DNA of 34,121 nt, taken from NCBI GenBank assembly GCA_937991535.1, contig CALKHN010000069.1, positions 1 to 34,121 on the forward strand. Reading direction: 5' to 3'. Below the pieces are notes generated by a model, which did no database searches, was not told the origin of the DNA, and was given only the letters and a program-made list of their open reading frames with translations. How positions within the stretch are numbered: the stretch's first letter is position 1; every line of letters starts with the position of its first letter. This document shows, one piece after another, positions 15,048 to 24,894 of the stretch. The stretch is from an uncultured Sphingobacteriales bacterium. Lineage in GTDB: Bacteria > Bacteroidota > Bacteroidia > Chitinophagales > Chitinophagaceae. The translations under genes and the position numbers were made by a program.

Positions 15048-16526
15048 TTATTTGATTGTAACGCTATCGGTTTTGTAGAAGAAAAATTGTTTTTTATCAC
15101 CGGCGTCAGGTTCTTCAGCCTTAACATTCGTAAACGTGATGTTGTTTACTTTATCGCTTACTACGGCAGGCCTGTAATCCTTTCTTGCGGCTTTGAATGT
15201 TACATTTTTAAACGTGATATTTTTAGCATGACGAATATAGAATCCCCAGGCTGGTAATTCTTTGAATTGCGAAAATTCGGGGTATGCCGCCGGCATTTCG
15301 GGTATGGAGTCTAATGCTGCTGCGGTTAAACCTCTGTATGCGTAAAATGAATCACTCCCGCCGGGGTAAACGATCTCAATATTTTCTAATAATACGTTTT
15401 CAATGTTATAACCCGGCAGTCCTACAATACTGGATGGAGAAACATTCCTGGGTAAATCTTCAACCGGACCTTCATAACCATATCCTTCGTCGGGTTTCCG
15501 GAGCGGCACTTCTGCATATACATTTTTAATGGTAATGTTTTTCATATAAGGCTTCTTGCCACTGCTCCAGCGATCTCCTATTCTCAGGAAAATCACATTA
15601 CCGGTATTGATGGATTTAACACCGTCTACTACAATATTTTCTATGATACCTCCGTCTACCGCAGCAAAAGTTATTGCAGACCGGTAGGTATCTATTACCG
15701 TTAGGTTCCTGACGGTTACATTTTTAAACCCACCCCGGGAAACAGTGCCGAATTTCAATCCATTGGCGCTTGACCTGGCTACACAATTTTCGATCAGGAT
15801 ATTTTCACACAGTTTGGTTGGGTCATGAGATTTTAAACACAACACATCATCGGCTGCATCAAAATAAGAATTGCGAATCACCACATCCTTACAATCTACG
15901 ATATCTATTCCGTCGTTATTCCAGTAAGATTTGCTGTCAACCCTAATGCTGTCAACAACAAGATTCTGACATTGATCGTAGGTTTGATTCCAACTGGCAG
16001 GATCTTTTAGCGTGATCCCCCGGATCTTTATATTTTTACATTCACGGAAATAAATATTCTCGGGTCTTTTCCATTCGCGTACGCGGTCGTATTTCATTTC
16101 ATCCTCTATCAGCCCCCTGTGCACCAGGTTTAATGTGTTGATAGCGGTAGTAAACCCCCTGCCGTCAATTGTTCCCGAACCTGTAATACCTATATTTTCC
16201 TGTTTAATTGCAAAAATCAGGGCCTTCCATTTTACGGTGCTGTCCATGATGTAATCATACGGGTTGGTGGAACCCCAAATGGTGCAGCCAGCCTCTAAAT
16301 GCAGGGTAACACCGGCTTTTATATAAACTGATCCGGTTACATAATTTCCCGGGCCAAAAACCAACCGTCCTCCTCCATTCTCAGATACATAGTCAATTGC
16401 AGTCTGAATTGATCTTGTGTTCAAAGTAATATGATCTCCGCGAACACCAAAATCCTGAACAAAATAATCTTTTCCATAAACGTTAATCGTTAATATGGAA
16501 GCTAAAATCAATAATAATCCTTTCAT
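15048..16526 (-). CDS. GH28 glycoside hydrolase (polygalacturonase/rhamnogalacturonan hydrolase-like), proximal copy
   Basis: 492 residues from the ATG at 16524-16526. The longer frame upstream runs into the SusD gene and has no signal peptide, whereas this start begins MKGLLLILASILTINVYG, a clear exported leader. Beta-helix fold with WNNDGIDIVDC (Asp205) and AADDVLCLKS (Asp226, Asp227). The Gly-His-Gly position is ANGLKFG, as in the distal copy. The substrate is probably the galacturonate-rhamnose backbone or homogalacturonan of pectin, supported by the adjacent alpha-L-rhamnosidase. It starts 19 nt after susD, so it is co-transcribed with the uptake genes. Confidence 0.9.
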   Translation of the reverse strand: MKGLLLILASILTINVYGKDYFVQDFGVRGDHITLNTRSIQTAIDYVSENGGGRLVFGPGNYVTGSVYIKAGVTLHLEAGCTIWGSTNPYDYIMDSTVKWKALIFAIKQENIGITGSGTIDGRGFTTAINTLNLVHRGLIEDEMKYDRVREWKRPENIYFRECKNIKIRGITLKDPASWNQTYDQCQNLVVDSIRVDSKSYWNNDGIDIVDCKDVVIRNSYFDAADDVLCLKSHDPTKLCENILIENCVARSSANGLKFGTVSRGGFKNVTVRNLTVIDTYRSAITFAAVDGGIIENIVVDGVKSINTGNVIFLRIGDRWSSGKKPYMKNITIKNVYAEVPLRKPDEGYGYEGPVEDLPRNVSPSSIVGLPGYNIENVLLENIEIVYPGGSDSFYAYRGLTAAALDSIPEMPAAYPEFSQFKELPAWGFYIRHAKNITFKNVTFKAARKDYRPAVVSDKVNNITFTNVKAEEPDAGDKKQFFFYKTDSVTIK

Positions 16527-16545
16527 AATGCTCTTGTCGTTTAAG

Positions 16546-18006
16546 CTAAGGCTGCCACCAGAGTTTTGTTCCTTTGGTATCTCCGCCCATCGCCTGTTTT
16601 GCTTCATTATAATTATCACGGTTATTGGAAAGTTCTGCAAGCGGGTAAGTAATCCGGAACGGAACAGTAGTTACGGTATTGTCGAGGATTGTAGCCGGAA
16701 TAACGAAAAAGTCTTCGCCATTGGGCTTCTTAAAATCCAGGCGCGTTCTTTCAAACCAGCCCTGCAATCCCTGGTTATAAAGCGCAACCCATTTTTGTGA
16801 ACCGATGATATTTTTCCAGTTCGCCTGATCGTAAGGGTTAGCGAGTAGAAAAGCATCGGTATCCGCATCGCTTACGCCCCAGAATTTCATGCTGGCTCTA
16901 ACGCCATTTTCATAAAACATTGCGGCATCGCCTCCTACGCTAAAGCCCCTCGCTGCGGCTTCGGCAAGTGCAAACTGCACTTCAACATAACTCATAATAT
17001 ACCCGGGGAATACCGGGCTGTATACCTGCGAACTGGGCAGCGAAAACCGGTTTATTCCCCCCGTGAAATCACCAAGACCGTAAGGCTTGCCCACAATATC
17101 ATTGGGCGTGGGCGCCACCCGTGCATATTTGGTTAAACGGGGATCACTGGTCTCTTTCAGAAAATCAACGAGTGTAGCCGATACAAAATACTGGTTGGAT
17201 ACACCGCCGCCCGATTGGTCGTTATAAGGAAACTGATCCGGTACATCTTTCAGGTAAGTAAATTTTGCCTCATCAGCTACACTGGTAAAAACACCCGCGC
17301 CGGCTGCCTGCTCAATAATGGTTTGAGCCTTTGCCGGATCAGCATTGATCATTCTGCATCCAATCCGGAGTTTTAAGGAATTTGCCAGCTTTTTCCATTT
17401 ATCCGGGGCGCCATTGTAAATGAGCTCACCCCCCGAAAAAGTAGGTTCGCTTGCGTTTAAAGCGGCGATCTGTTCATCCAGCATTGCAATTAAACCATCA
17501 TAAATTGTTTTTGAGTCGTCGTATTTGGAGGTCAAAACGAGTTCATCACCTTTTAAAGCTTCGCTAAACGGAACATTTCCATAGGTGTCTGTGAGTACTT
17601 CATATATCCAGGCACTTAGAACAGAAGCTATTGCATTTTGATTTTTGGCGCCGGGCTCTGCACTCAACCGGTTTATTCTTTTCAATTCCTGTATATTGGA
17701 AAGAGAAGTGGAATACAATGTCCAGAGTAAATTATTTCCGCCTTCATCTAACTGGTACTGACTTTGAGATTCATTTTGCGTTTGCGAATAGTACTGCGCG
17801 TAAAGGTTGCCGATATTGATGTTTACAAACTGGTTGTACATGATATCAGACGCCGTTTTTTCGATGCCGGTGATCAGGAGCGCCGGGGTAACGGCAGTTG
17901 GCTTTGTCGGATCGCGGTTCAATTCTTCAAATCCCTTGGTGCAGGATTGAAATGAGTAAACAACCAATAACGCAATAATAAATTTTATTATCAGATATTT
18001 TTTCAT
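16546..18006 (-). CDS. SusD/RagB-family nutrient-binding outer-membrane lipoprotein
   Basis: 486 residues. Lipoprotein signal peptide with a lipobox ending FQSC (Cys ~22), followed by the CTKGFEELNRDP start that is typical of the SusD-like_2 group. TPR-type helices follow (SAWIYEVLTDTYGNVPFSEAL near 130-150) and the C-terminal half carries the QKWVALYNQGLQGWFERTR block of this family. The partner SusC gene ends 18 nt upstream. In the SusCD complex this protein is the lid that captures oligosaccharides at the cell surface. Neighbouring GH28 and GH78 genes point to a rhamnogalacturonan-type ligand. Confidence 0.95.
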   Translation of the reverse strand: MKKYLIIKFIIALLVVYSFQSCTKGFEELNRDPTKPTAVTPALLITGIEKTASDIMYNQFVNINIGNLYAQYYSQTQNESQSQYQLDEGGNNLLWTLYSTSLSNIQELKRINRLSAEPGAKNQNAIASVLSAWIYEVLTDTYGNVPFSEALKGDELVLTSKYDDSKTIYDGLIAMLDEQIAALNASEPTFSGGELIYNGAPDKWKKLANSLKLRIGCRMINADPAKAQTIIEQAAGAGVFTSVADEAKFTYLKDVPDQFPYNDQSGGGVSNQYFVSATLVDFLKETSDPRLTKYARVAPTPNDIVGKPYGLGDFTGGINRFSLPSSQVYSPVFPGYIMSYVEVQFALAEAAARGFSVGGDAAMFYENGVRASMKFWGVSDADTDAFLLANPYDQANWKNIIGSQKWVALYNQGLQGWFERTRLDFKKPNGEDFFVIPATILDNTVTTVPFRITYPLAELSNNRDNYNEAKQAMGGDTKGTKLWWQP

Positions 18007-18023
18007 ACCACTGTTTTTAAAAA

Positions 18024-21000
18024 TCAGAAACTAATGTTTAAGTTGATGCCAAAAGACTGTACAGATGGCAGCGCTCCACCCTCTATTCCTATAATATTTG
18101 AATCTGAATTAATAATGTTTGAAGGATCTACGTTAGGAGCATTGGAGCTAATCAACCACAGGTTCCTGCCATATAATGAAAGGGTTGCTTTATTTGAACG
18201 AATAGCTTCAGTCCATTTTTCCGGTAAACTATAGCCAAGCTTCACTTCTCTTAAATATACATAACTGCCATCGTACAAATTGGCTTTATTAAGCCTGGTA
18301 CCGAAGTTGTTTTTGAAATAACGCGGGGCTGTAAGCCTGGTGGTTAAAGGTGTTCCGTCGGCCAACACCCCGGTAACATCTATACCGTTTTCCCTGATGT
18401 TATTGGCAACTGTTTCCTGTAACATGCCCGAAGCAAATCCATACATATTGGTGTAAGAAAAGAAGTTTCCTCCTTTTTGAAAATCAATTAATCCACTCAA
18501 CACAACACCTTTATAAGTGAAAGTATTGGTTATCCCTCCCACAAAATCGGGTTGCGTACTGCCAATAACCTGGTTTTTATCGGAGGGTACATAAAACCCG
18601 TTAGCGTCAACTACTTTTTCTCCTTTTAAATAAGTGTAGTCTGTACCGGTAAGAACAAACAAAGGCTGCCCAACGATGGCCGCAACAGAAACAGAATTTC
18701 TCCTCCGCTCTGTTGCCAGAATGTAACGATCAATACTCGGGTTATTGGGAATATCCAAAGCCAGTAAAATACTGCGATCTGCCGCGTAATTAATGCCTAT
18801 GCTCCACGAAAAATGCTCCAATTGCAATGGCGTACCGGTCAGTTGTAATTCAATTCCCCTGTTTCTCGACTTTCCAACATTGGTAAGAAAGGAGCTATAG
18901 CCCGAAGTATTGGAAATGGAAAGTGGCATTATCAAACCATTGGTAATCCTGTTGTAGAAAGTAAAATCAATACCAATTCGGTTTTGCAGGAACTTTAGTT
19001 CTACTCCCGCTTCTATTTCGTTGCTTCTTTCGGGTTTTAATTTGCTATTGGAAAGTGAAGGGTTCCTCAAAATATAGGGATTACTTCCAAACAATACGGC
19101 AGCATTATATGCTACTTCGGTTCTGTAAGGATCTGTATCACTCCCTATTTCCGCCACACTCGCTCTCAATTTCCCATAGCTGAGCCACTTGCTGGCGGAA
19201 CTCATCCAGTTTGAAAAGATTACAGACAGGGAACCTGCGGGATAAAAATAAGAATTGTTGCCTGCCGGCAGAGTGGAAGACCAGTCATTTCTTCCAGATA
19301 TATCAAGAAAAACAGCGTCCTTATACCCCAGTGTTGCAGTTCCAAAAACAGAGTTTATGGTTTTTTTGAAAATATTTTCTGAGATGCCGATCCTTCCGAT
19401 ATTATTGTTAAGCGTATATAACCCGGGAGTGATGAGCCCCGCATAACCCGCCGATTTTACCGCGTCTTTAGACATCATGATATTTCCGCCCAATGCTGCA
19501 CTTATATTAAAACTTTGGTTAAGTTCTTTTTGTGCAGAGGCAATAAATTGATAGTTCACTTCTCTGTGCTCAATATCTGTTCTTGAATAACTACCCGGAG
19601 TATAGTCTCTCGCTACGCGCTCTTCCCGTAAAGTATTGAACTGGTCAATAAAAACTTTTGCGGAAAGATTAATCCAGTCTACCGGTTTAAAGTCAAATCC
19701 TGTCAACCCGTATAACCTTTTCCTGTTGTCGGTAGGATAATCTTCATATTGATGCCAGTAAGGAGTGGTAGCGAAAAGCGGGCGGGGGTTGGTTGGGGAA
19801 GTTCTGTTCCAGCTAACCTGCGAGCCATCGGCAAACTTGTAAAATTTCAGCATATCCATCTCCAGTTGTCTTTGCCCATACATAGTGAACAGTTGGGTTG
19901 GGTTGTAACCACTAAAGCCGGTTGCCGATTGCCCCCTTACGAAATTTTCAGAATAATTGGCGCTCAGTACTACACTCAGGTTCCTGTTTTTGGTAAGTAC
20001 GTGACTGCCATTAAAACCAAAATTATTTCGTCTTAGAAGAGCGTTGGGAAGAATAAAATTTTGATTCAGGTTGCTGTATGCCAGTCTGAATGATCCTTTA
20101 TCATTGCTGCCTCCCACGCTGATGCTGTTGGTTAAAGTAACGCCTGTTTCATAAAAATCCCTGATATTATCCGGTTGAGGTGACCAGGGTGTGGTAACAC
20201 CAAAATAGGGATTGCCCTTATTCTGATCAAAAGAGTAATAAGGTCTTATGATTTGCCCTTTAAGTTCGGGTCCCCAGGATTCATCAACCGAATACTGAGG
20301 CAGCAGATCATACCCGCCGTTCACCGGGTCGGTATAAGTAGGACTATTCAAAAAAAGATCAGGGAATTTGCTCTGCCATAAGGTATCAAATCCGCTGGCT
20401 ACAAAATCAGGGTTGTTATTAGATCCGCCGCCGCCATACCTGTTCTGAAATTCAGGTAAATAATACACCTTGTCTATTTGAGCATTCATATTATAGGTAA
20501 TGCCTAATCCACGCGTTCTGTTTCCTTTTTTAGTGGTAATAAGTACAACGCCATTCGAACCTCTGCTGCCATACAATGCAGTAGCCGCGGCTCCTTTTAA
20601 AACGCTCACCTGCTCAATATCATCAGGATTTATATCCTGGATGGGGCTGCCATAATCATATCCGCCGCCTCCTTTTTCCTGGTTGGTATTGGCAACGGGT
20701 GATCTATTGCCCATAAAAATACCATCAATAACAAAGAGCGCGTTATTGTTGCCCGTGATGGATTTATTACCCCTTATAAGTATTTTTGTGGAACCGCCCA
20801 GGGCGCCGTTATTGGTATTGATCTGAACACCCGCTAACTTACCCTGTAATGCATTTACAAAATTTGCTTCCTTGGCCGTTTGTACGGCATCACCTTTTAC
20901 TTCGGCAATGGAATAGCCAACGGCATCTGTTTTTTTGGAAATACCAAGCGCGGTTACTTTAACTTCTGCGAGTTGTTCCGCGTCTGCATTCACCGATAAA

Positions 21001-21287
21001 ATAACGGTAAGATAGGCATCGGGATCATCAACCACCACAGTAGTATCCCGGTAACCAACATTGGTGATCAGTATACTTGTTCTTTTGCGGAAGGGAAAAC
21101 TAAATTCACCATTGTTATTGGTGGTGTACATATTGCCGTCGTCGGGCGTAAGCGTGGCGCCCGCCAGGGGATTGCGGTTCTGGTCAAGTACTCGTCCCCT
21201 GATGTTACTGGCAGTATTCTGCGCGGTAAGCGTACAAAATGAAAATGCCGTAACAAAAAAGCATAGCAGTCGTTTTTTAAGTGGCAT
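18024..21287 (-). CDS. SusC/RagA-family TonB-dependent outer-membrane transporter
   Basis: 1087 residues, normal for SusC. Signal peptide (~1-22, ending TLTAQ), then a carboxypeptidase-regulatory-like domain (IRGRVLDQNRNPLAGATL, ~28-110), the plug (VKVTALGISKK ~110, VNALQGKLAGVQI, NNALFVIDGIFM, DIEQVSVLKGAAATALYGSRG) and a long beta-barrel ending in an aromatic residue (NLNISF). It imports oligosaccharides with its SusD lid, driven by TonB. A TonB-like protein is encoded at 26351-27226. No anti-sigma-interacting STN domain is seen at the N-terminus and no ECF sigma/anti-sigma pair is nearby, so control is probably by the AraC regulators. A 139-nt upstream gap holds a candidate promoter. Confidence 0.96.
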   Translation of the reverse strand: MPLKKRLLCFFVTAFSFCTLTAQNTASNIRGRVLDQNRNPLAGATLTPDDGNMYTTNNNGEFSFPFRKRTSILITNVGYRDTTVVVDDPDAYLTVILSVNADAEQLAEVKVTALGISKKTDAVGYSIAEVKGDAVQTAKEANFVNALQGKLAGVQINTNNGALGGSTKILIRGNKSITGNNNALFVIDGIFMGNRSPVANTNQEKGGGGYDYGSPIQDINPDDIEQVSVLKGAAATALYGSRGSNGVVLITTKKGNRTRGLGITYNMNAQIDKVYYLPEFQNRYGGGGSNNNPDFVASGFDTLWQSKFPDLFLNSPTYTDPVNGGYDLLPQYSVDESWGPELKGQIIRPYYSFDQNKGNPYFGVTTPWSPQPDNIRDFYETGVTLTNSISVGGSNDKGSFRLAYSNLNQNFILPNALLRRNNFGFNGSHVLTKNRNLSVVLSANYSENFVRGQSATGFSGYNPTQLFTMYGQRQLEMDMLKFYKFADGSQVSWNRTSPTNPRPLFATTPYWHQYEDYPTDNRKRLYGLTGFDFKPVDWINLSAKVFIDQFNTLREERVARDYTPGSYSRTDIEHREVNYQFIASAQKELNQSFNISAALGGNIMMSKDAVKSAGYAGLITPGLYTLNNNIGRIGISENIFKKTINSVFGTATLGYKDAVFLDISGRNDWSSTLPAGNNSYFYPAGSLSVIFSNWMSSASKWLSYGKLRASVAEIGSDTDPYRTEVAYNAAVLFGSNPYILRNPSLSNSKLKPERSNEIEAGVELKFLQNRIGIDFTFYNRITNGLIMPLSISNTSGYSSFLTNVGKSRNRGIELQLTGTPLQLEHFSWSIGINYAADRSILLALDIPNNPSIDRYILATERRRNSVSVAAIVGQPLFVLTGTDYTYLKGEKVVDANGFYVPSDKNQVIGSTQPDFVGGITNTFTYKGVVLSGLIDFQKGGNFFSYTNMYGFASGMLQETVANNIRENGIDVTGVLADGTPLTTRLTAPRYFKNNFGTRLNKANLYDGSYVYLREVKLGYSLPEKWTEAIRSNKATLSLYGRNLWLISSNAPNVDPSNIINSDSNIIGIEGGALPSVQSFGINLNISF

Positions 21288-21341
21288 AGTTATCGTTTAG
21301 TTATTCAAAAAAAATCATAACGCTAACAATAAGTTTGTTTT

Positions 21342-21373
21342 TGAAGATAAAAGTGAATTCAAAAAAAAACAAA
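21342..21373 (-). promoter_or_regulatory. Candidate promoter of the susCD-GH28 operon
   Basis: In the 139-bp gap upstream of the SusC gene, read on the minus strand, TTTG (complement of 21370-21373) is followed after 20 nt by TATCTTCA (complement of 21342-21349). The TTTG/TAnnTTTG consensus of Bacteroidota promoters is matched fully at -33 but only partly at -7. The gap is otherwise AT-rich with poly-A/T runs. Weak call made from spacing and position. Confidence 0.3.
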
Positions 21374-21426
21374 TAAAAGCCGGCAAATATCATTAAACCA
21401 ATCAAAGATGTTATAATACCATATTA

Positions 21427-24400
21427 TTACATTGTTGTGCTGAAATTATATTTCCCCGATTGCAACAGCAGTTTCGTTTCCCCGTCCGTAGCTGAAATCA
21501 ATTTTACTCCTTCTGCACTTTTAATGTCACTTCCGCTTTCGGTAACACCATTTCCTGCGGGAATAACAACTGTGGCAGTGGTATTCACAGGTATTTCCAC
21601 ATTCATGCTAAAGCCATTATTCTCTTTTTTCCAGGCTACACTGATCCTGCCTGCAATAGAATGATAGGATCCTTTTGCATGGGTAAGGCTTCCTCCCGGA
21701 ACGGGTTGAATGATAAAATGTTTATACCCCGGATTGTCTTTATCGTTATTAATACCCAGGATGCTCCTGTACATCCATTCTCCTACTGAACCAATAGCGT
21801 AATGATTGAATGAATTCATACTAACATCCTGGAATCCTCTGCCCTTTACATATCCGTCCCACCGTTCCCATATGGTAGTGGCGCCCTGGTCAATTGAATA
21901 CAGCCATGAAGGGAACCTGTGACTTTCCAAAAGCCTGTAGGCAATATCGTGGTATCCGAACGCAGTTAGCTGGTTCATTAGCCTTATGGTGGTTTGAATG
22001 CCGGTTGAAATGCGGTAATCATAAGCCTTAACGGCTTCCGCCATATATGCGGCTGCTTTTTGCTTCAGGTTTTCGGGTACAAGATCAAAATCTAACGCCA
22101 ACGCATACCCTGCCTGTGTATTGCCGGTCACTCTTCCGTCATCAGACACATAGTTTTTTACAAACGCTGCTTTACTGTTTTTTGCCAGGGAATCAAAATA
22201 AGCGATATCGTTTTTTTTGTTTAAGAGATGCGCTGTGCCGGCAACGAGTTTCGCAGATTGGGCAAAAAATGCGGTGGCATATACATCATCCGGAACCCGT
22301 CCGCCCTCTTTGGGATAGTCATCCGCGATAATTGTATTTCCATTCAGCCAGTCGCCGTATATATTGCCGCGTGACCGTTTCCAGAGCAGATCCGGGTTTT
22401 CAGTAACAATGCTTTGAATATACTTTTTCATTGCATCGTAATGCAGCGACAGCACGGTGGTATCGCCATAATGCTCATAAACCTTCCATGGAATAATTAC
22501 GCCCGCATCACTCCAGCCCGGAGAATTATAGAAATTGGCCGCTACGCCTGGCTGGGGTGCAAAGTCGGGGAAACGTCCCTGGGGAGTTTGGCAATCCCGC
22601 ATATCGCGTATCCATTTGGTAAAAAAGGCGGCCATATCCATATTAAAAATAGCGGTAGTGGAAAATACCTGCGCATCGCCCATCCATCCGGCCCGCTCAT
22701 CTCTTTGCGGACAATCGGTAGGCGTTGAATGAAGATTATCGCGTTGCGTCCATAAAATATTCAACCACAGTTTATTCAAATCGGGGTTAGAGGTTTCGAA
22801 ATTACTTGCAATAGGTGCGGAAGAGGCCACCACCCTTGCGGTAACATTGCCAGGCTCAGGCTCCTGTGTTAATCCTGATATTTCCACATATCTGAATCCG
22901 TGATAGGTAAAGTGCGGTTCATAGCTTATTTGCTTTTCATTCCCCGGGATATAAACATCGGTTTGTTTGGCCCCCCGCAGGTTATCGGTGTACAATTTTC
23001 CTTCCTCATCTAAAATTTCGCCAAAGCGCATCTTTATTGGTTTTCCAGGATTATAGGGCAGGTTTAATTGTACCCAGCCTGCAATATTCTGTCCAATGTC
23101 AAAAATATATGTACCCGATCCGGCGGTTGTTATTGTAACAGGAACAATCTCTTCGGTAACGGCGATGGGCTCATTCATTTGAGCGCTCAGCACAAGAGAT
23201 ATTTCATTATCAACAGTAACATCCTTCCATTTGCTATCGTCAAAACCGGATTCGTTTACACCTGCCTGCACAAGCCTGGCATCGAAATGTTCACCATTAA
23301 AAATAGAGGCCTGCTGCACAGGACCATTTTCCCATATTTTCCAGCTTTCATCTGTTGCAACCAGGTCGGTGGTTCCATCATCATATTCAACTGCTACCTG
23401 GGCCTTTAATCTGCGGTCAAAACCATAGGCGCCTCTGCTGGTATGCGAAAAGATTTCACCGGCATACCATCCGTCTGCCAGCATCGCCACAATAACATTT
23501 TGCTTCTGGTTCAGCAGACTGGTTATGTCGTAAGTTTGATATTGCACACGGGTATGATAGTCCGTCCATTCCGGCGCGAGAATATGTTGCCCGCATTTTT
23601 TTCCATTGACGCGTATATTATACACTCCCAATGCACTGGCATACAGGAAAGCCTTTTTTACGTTTCTTTTTGTTGTAAATTCCTTACGCAATACCGGCGA
23701 AGGAGGAACGGGAAGGCTAAACGCTTTATGGTTGAAATTGGGCTTTAAAAATCCATCTGTTACAAGTTCCGGGAGCCAGCTATCACCCTTAAATCTTCTG
23801 TAATTATCAAAAAGATTATCTGCCAGTACATTCTTTTTTAGTGCAAGGTTTTTTCCCTGATCATCTAAAACTTCTATCTCTGCCAATGAAAATCCAAATT
23901 GAACAGAATCAATAGCGGCAGATTTTGTGACATGTACTTTAATATAACGTGCATCGGTTTTATTTAATTTTTTATAATACGGGTTCACTCCTTTCAAAAC
24001 ATAATCATTAACCGTTTCATCAGCAAGGACAAACGGGGAATTAAAATCAGGAGTGGCTGAAGCCATTATTTTAAAACGTACCGGGAAAATAAATGGAGAA
24101 GTCTGCTGGTATAATACCACCGGATGCAGGCGAATAGCCGAAAATGATTCGGTTTTGCCCAGGTCAACAGTTACTGATCCGGGGTTTGCAGCCGATGAAT
24201 CACTCCGCGACTGATAGCCATAATGAAAGTAGAACCTGTCTTCCATAGGCACCTGCTGTGGTGAAGCGCCAATCCATTTGGCCTTCCAGTCTTGTTTATT
24301 CAACAGCCCTGCAGACCAGCCTGCCATTTCACTCCACGCGCCTGCATTTCCTTTTTCATCCCACACTCTTACTTTCCAGTAATACTGATGGCCCGATTCG

Positions 24401-24705
24401 AGCGCTTTACCCTTATATTTTACCTGGCCGGTTTGATCTGACCCGACTTTTCCGGAATCCCATATATCGGCTTTGTCTTCCTTCAGCAAACCCGAATCGC
24501 CGGCCACCAGTATCTGGTATGCCGATTGTGCTTTCGCTCTTTCATCCGACAGCAGTTCCCAGCTCAGCCGGGGCTCTGTTGCATCAATGCCTAATGGGTT
24601 TTGAAGATATTCGCAACGCAGGCGGCTAACAACAATAGAGGAGGATTGTTCTTTACAGGAAAAGAACAAAGAAACAATAAAGAAAAAAAGCAGCCTGGTA
24701 TTCAT
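21427..24705 (-). CDS. GH78 alpha-L-rhamnosidase lipoprotein with inserted carbohydrate-binding-type module
   Basis: 1092 residues from the ATG at 24703-24705, chosen because it starts a lipoprotein signal peptide (lipobox LFFSC). Domains: an N-terminal fibronectin-like module (~25-135, RLSWELLSDERAKAQSAYQI); a discoidin/CBM67-like beta-sandwich (~170-310, VTVDLGKTESFSAIRLHP, ARYIKVHV); the rhamnosidase N-domain (~335-500); the (alpha/alpha)6 catalytic domain (~640-990) with DERAGWMGD (Glu670) and IWERWDG (Glu947) bearing the acidic residues of the family; and a C-terminal beta-sandwich. It removes terminal alpha-L-rhamnose, fitting rhamnogalacturonan breakdown with the GH28 enzymes. It precedes susC on the same strand by 139 nt. 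Confidence 0.94.
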   Translation of the reverse strand: MNTRLLFFFIVSLFFSCKEQSSSIVVSRLRCEYLQNPLGIDATEPRLSWELLSDERAKAQSAYQILVAGDSGLLKEDKADIWDSGKVGSDQTGQVKYKGKALESGHQYYWKVRVWDEKGNAGAWSEMAGWSAGLLNKQDWKAKWIGASPQQVPMEDRFYFHYGYQSRSDSSAANPGSVTVDLGKTESFSAIRLHPVVLYQQTSPFIFPVRFKIMASATPDFNSPFVLADETVNDYVLKGVNPYYKKLNKTDARYIKVHVTKSAAIDSVQFGFSLAEIEVLDDQGKNLALKKNVLADNLFDNYRRFKGDSWLPELVTDGFLKPNFNHKAFSLPVPPSPVLRKEFTTKRNVKKAFLYASALGVYNIRVNGKKCGQHILAPEWTDYHTRVQYQTYDITSLLNQKQNVIVAMLADGWYAGEIFSHTSRGAYGFDRRLKAQVAVEYDDGTTDLVATDESWKIWENGPVQQASIFNGEHFDARLVQAGVNESGFDDSKWKDVTVDNEISLVLSAQMNEPIAVTEEIVPVTITTAGSGTYIFDIGQNIAGWVQLNLPYNPGKPIKMRFGEILDEEGKLYTDNLRGAKQTDVYIPGNEKQISYEPHFTYHGFRYVEISGLTQEPEPGNVTARVVASSAPIASNFETSNPDLNKLWLNILWTQRDNLHSTPTDCPQRDERAGWMGDAQVFSTTAIFNMDMAAFFTKWIRDMRDCQTPQGRFPDFAPQPGVAANFYNSPGWSDAGVIIPWKVYEHYGDTTVLSLHYDAMKKYIQSIVTENPDLLWKRSRGNIYGDWLNGNTIIADDYPKEGGRVPDDVYATAFFAQSAKLVAGTAHLLNKKNDIAYFDSLAKNSKAAFVKNYVSDDGRVTGNTQAGYALALDFDLVPENLKQKAAAYMAEAVKAYDYRISTGIQTTIRLMNQLTAFGYHDIAYRLLESHRFPSWLYSIDQGATTIWERWDGYVKGRGFQDVSMNSFNHYAIGSVGEWMYRSILGINNDKDNPGYKHFIIQPVPGGSLTHAKGSYHSIAGRISVAWKKENNGFSMNVEIPVNTTATVVIPAGNGVTESGSDIKSAEGVKLISATDGETKLLLQSGKYNFSTTM

Positions 24706-24894
24706 ATGGCAATTTTTACAAGAATACCAACTCCTTTGTACCATTTCAAATGTTTTTATAACATTTTAGAATGCTTTTTTGAACCTGCCGTTAAATCCTG
24801 TTGTGGCAGTAACAAAACGATACGCGGTACGTGCTTCTGAAAGAAAAAAATGAAAATCTGAATAGGAATTCCGGTGTGTATAGCACCAATAAGT

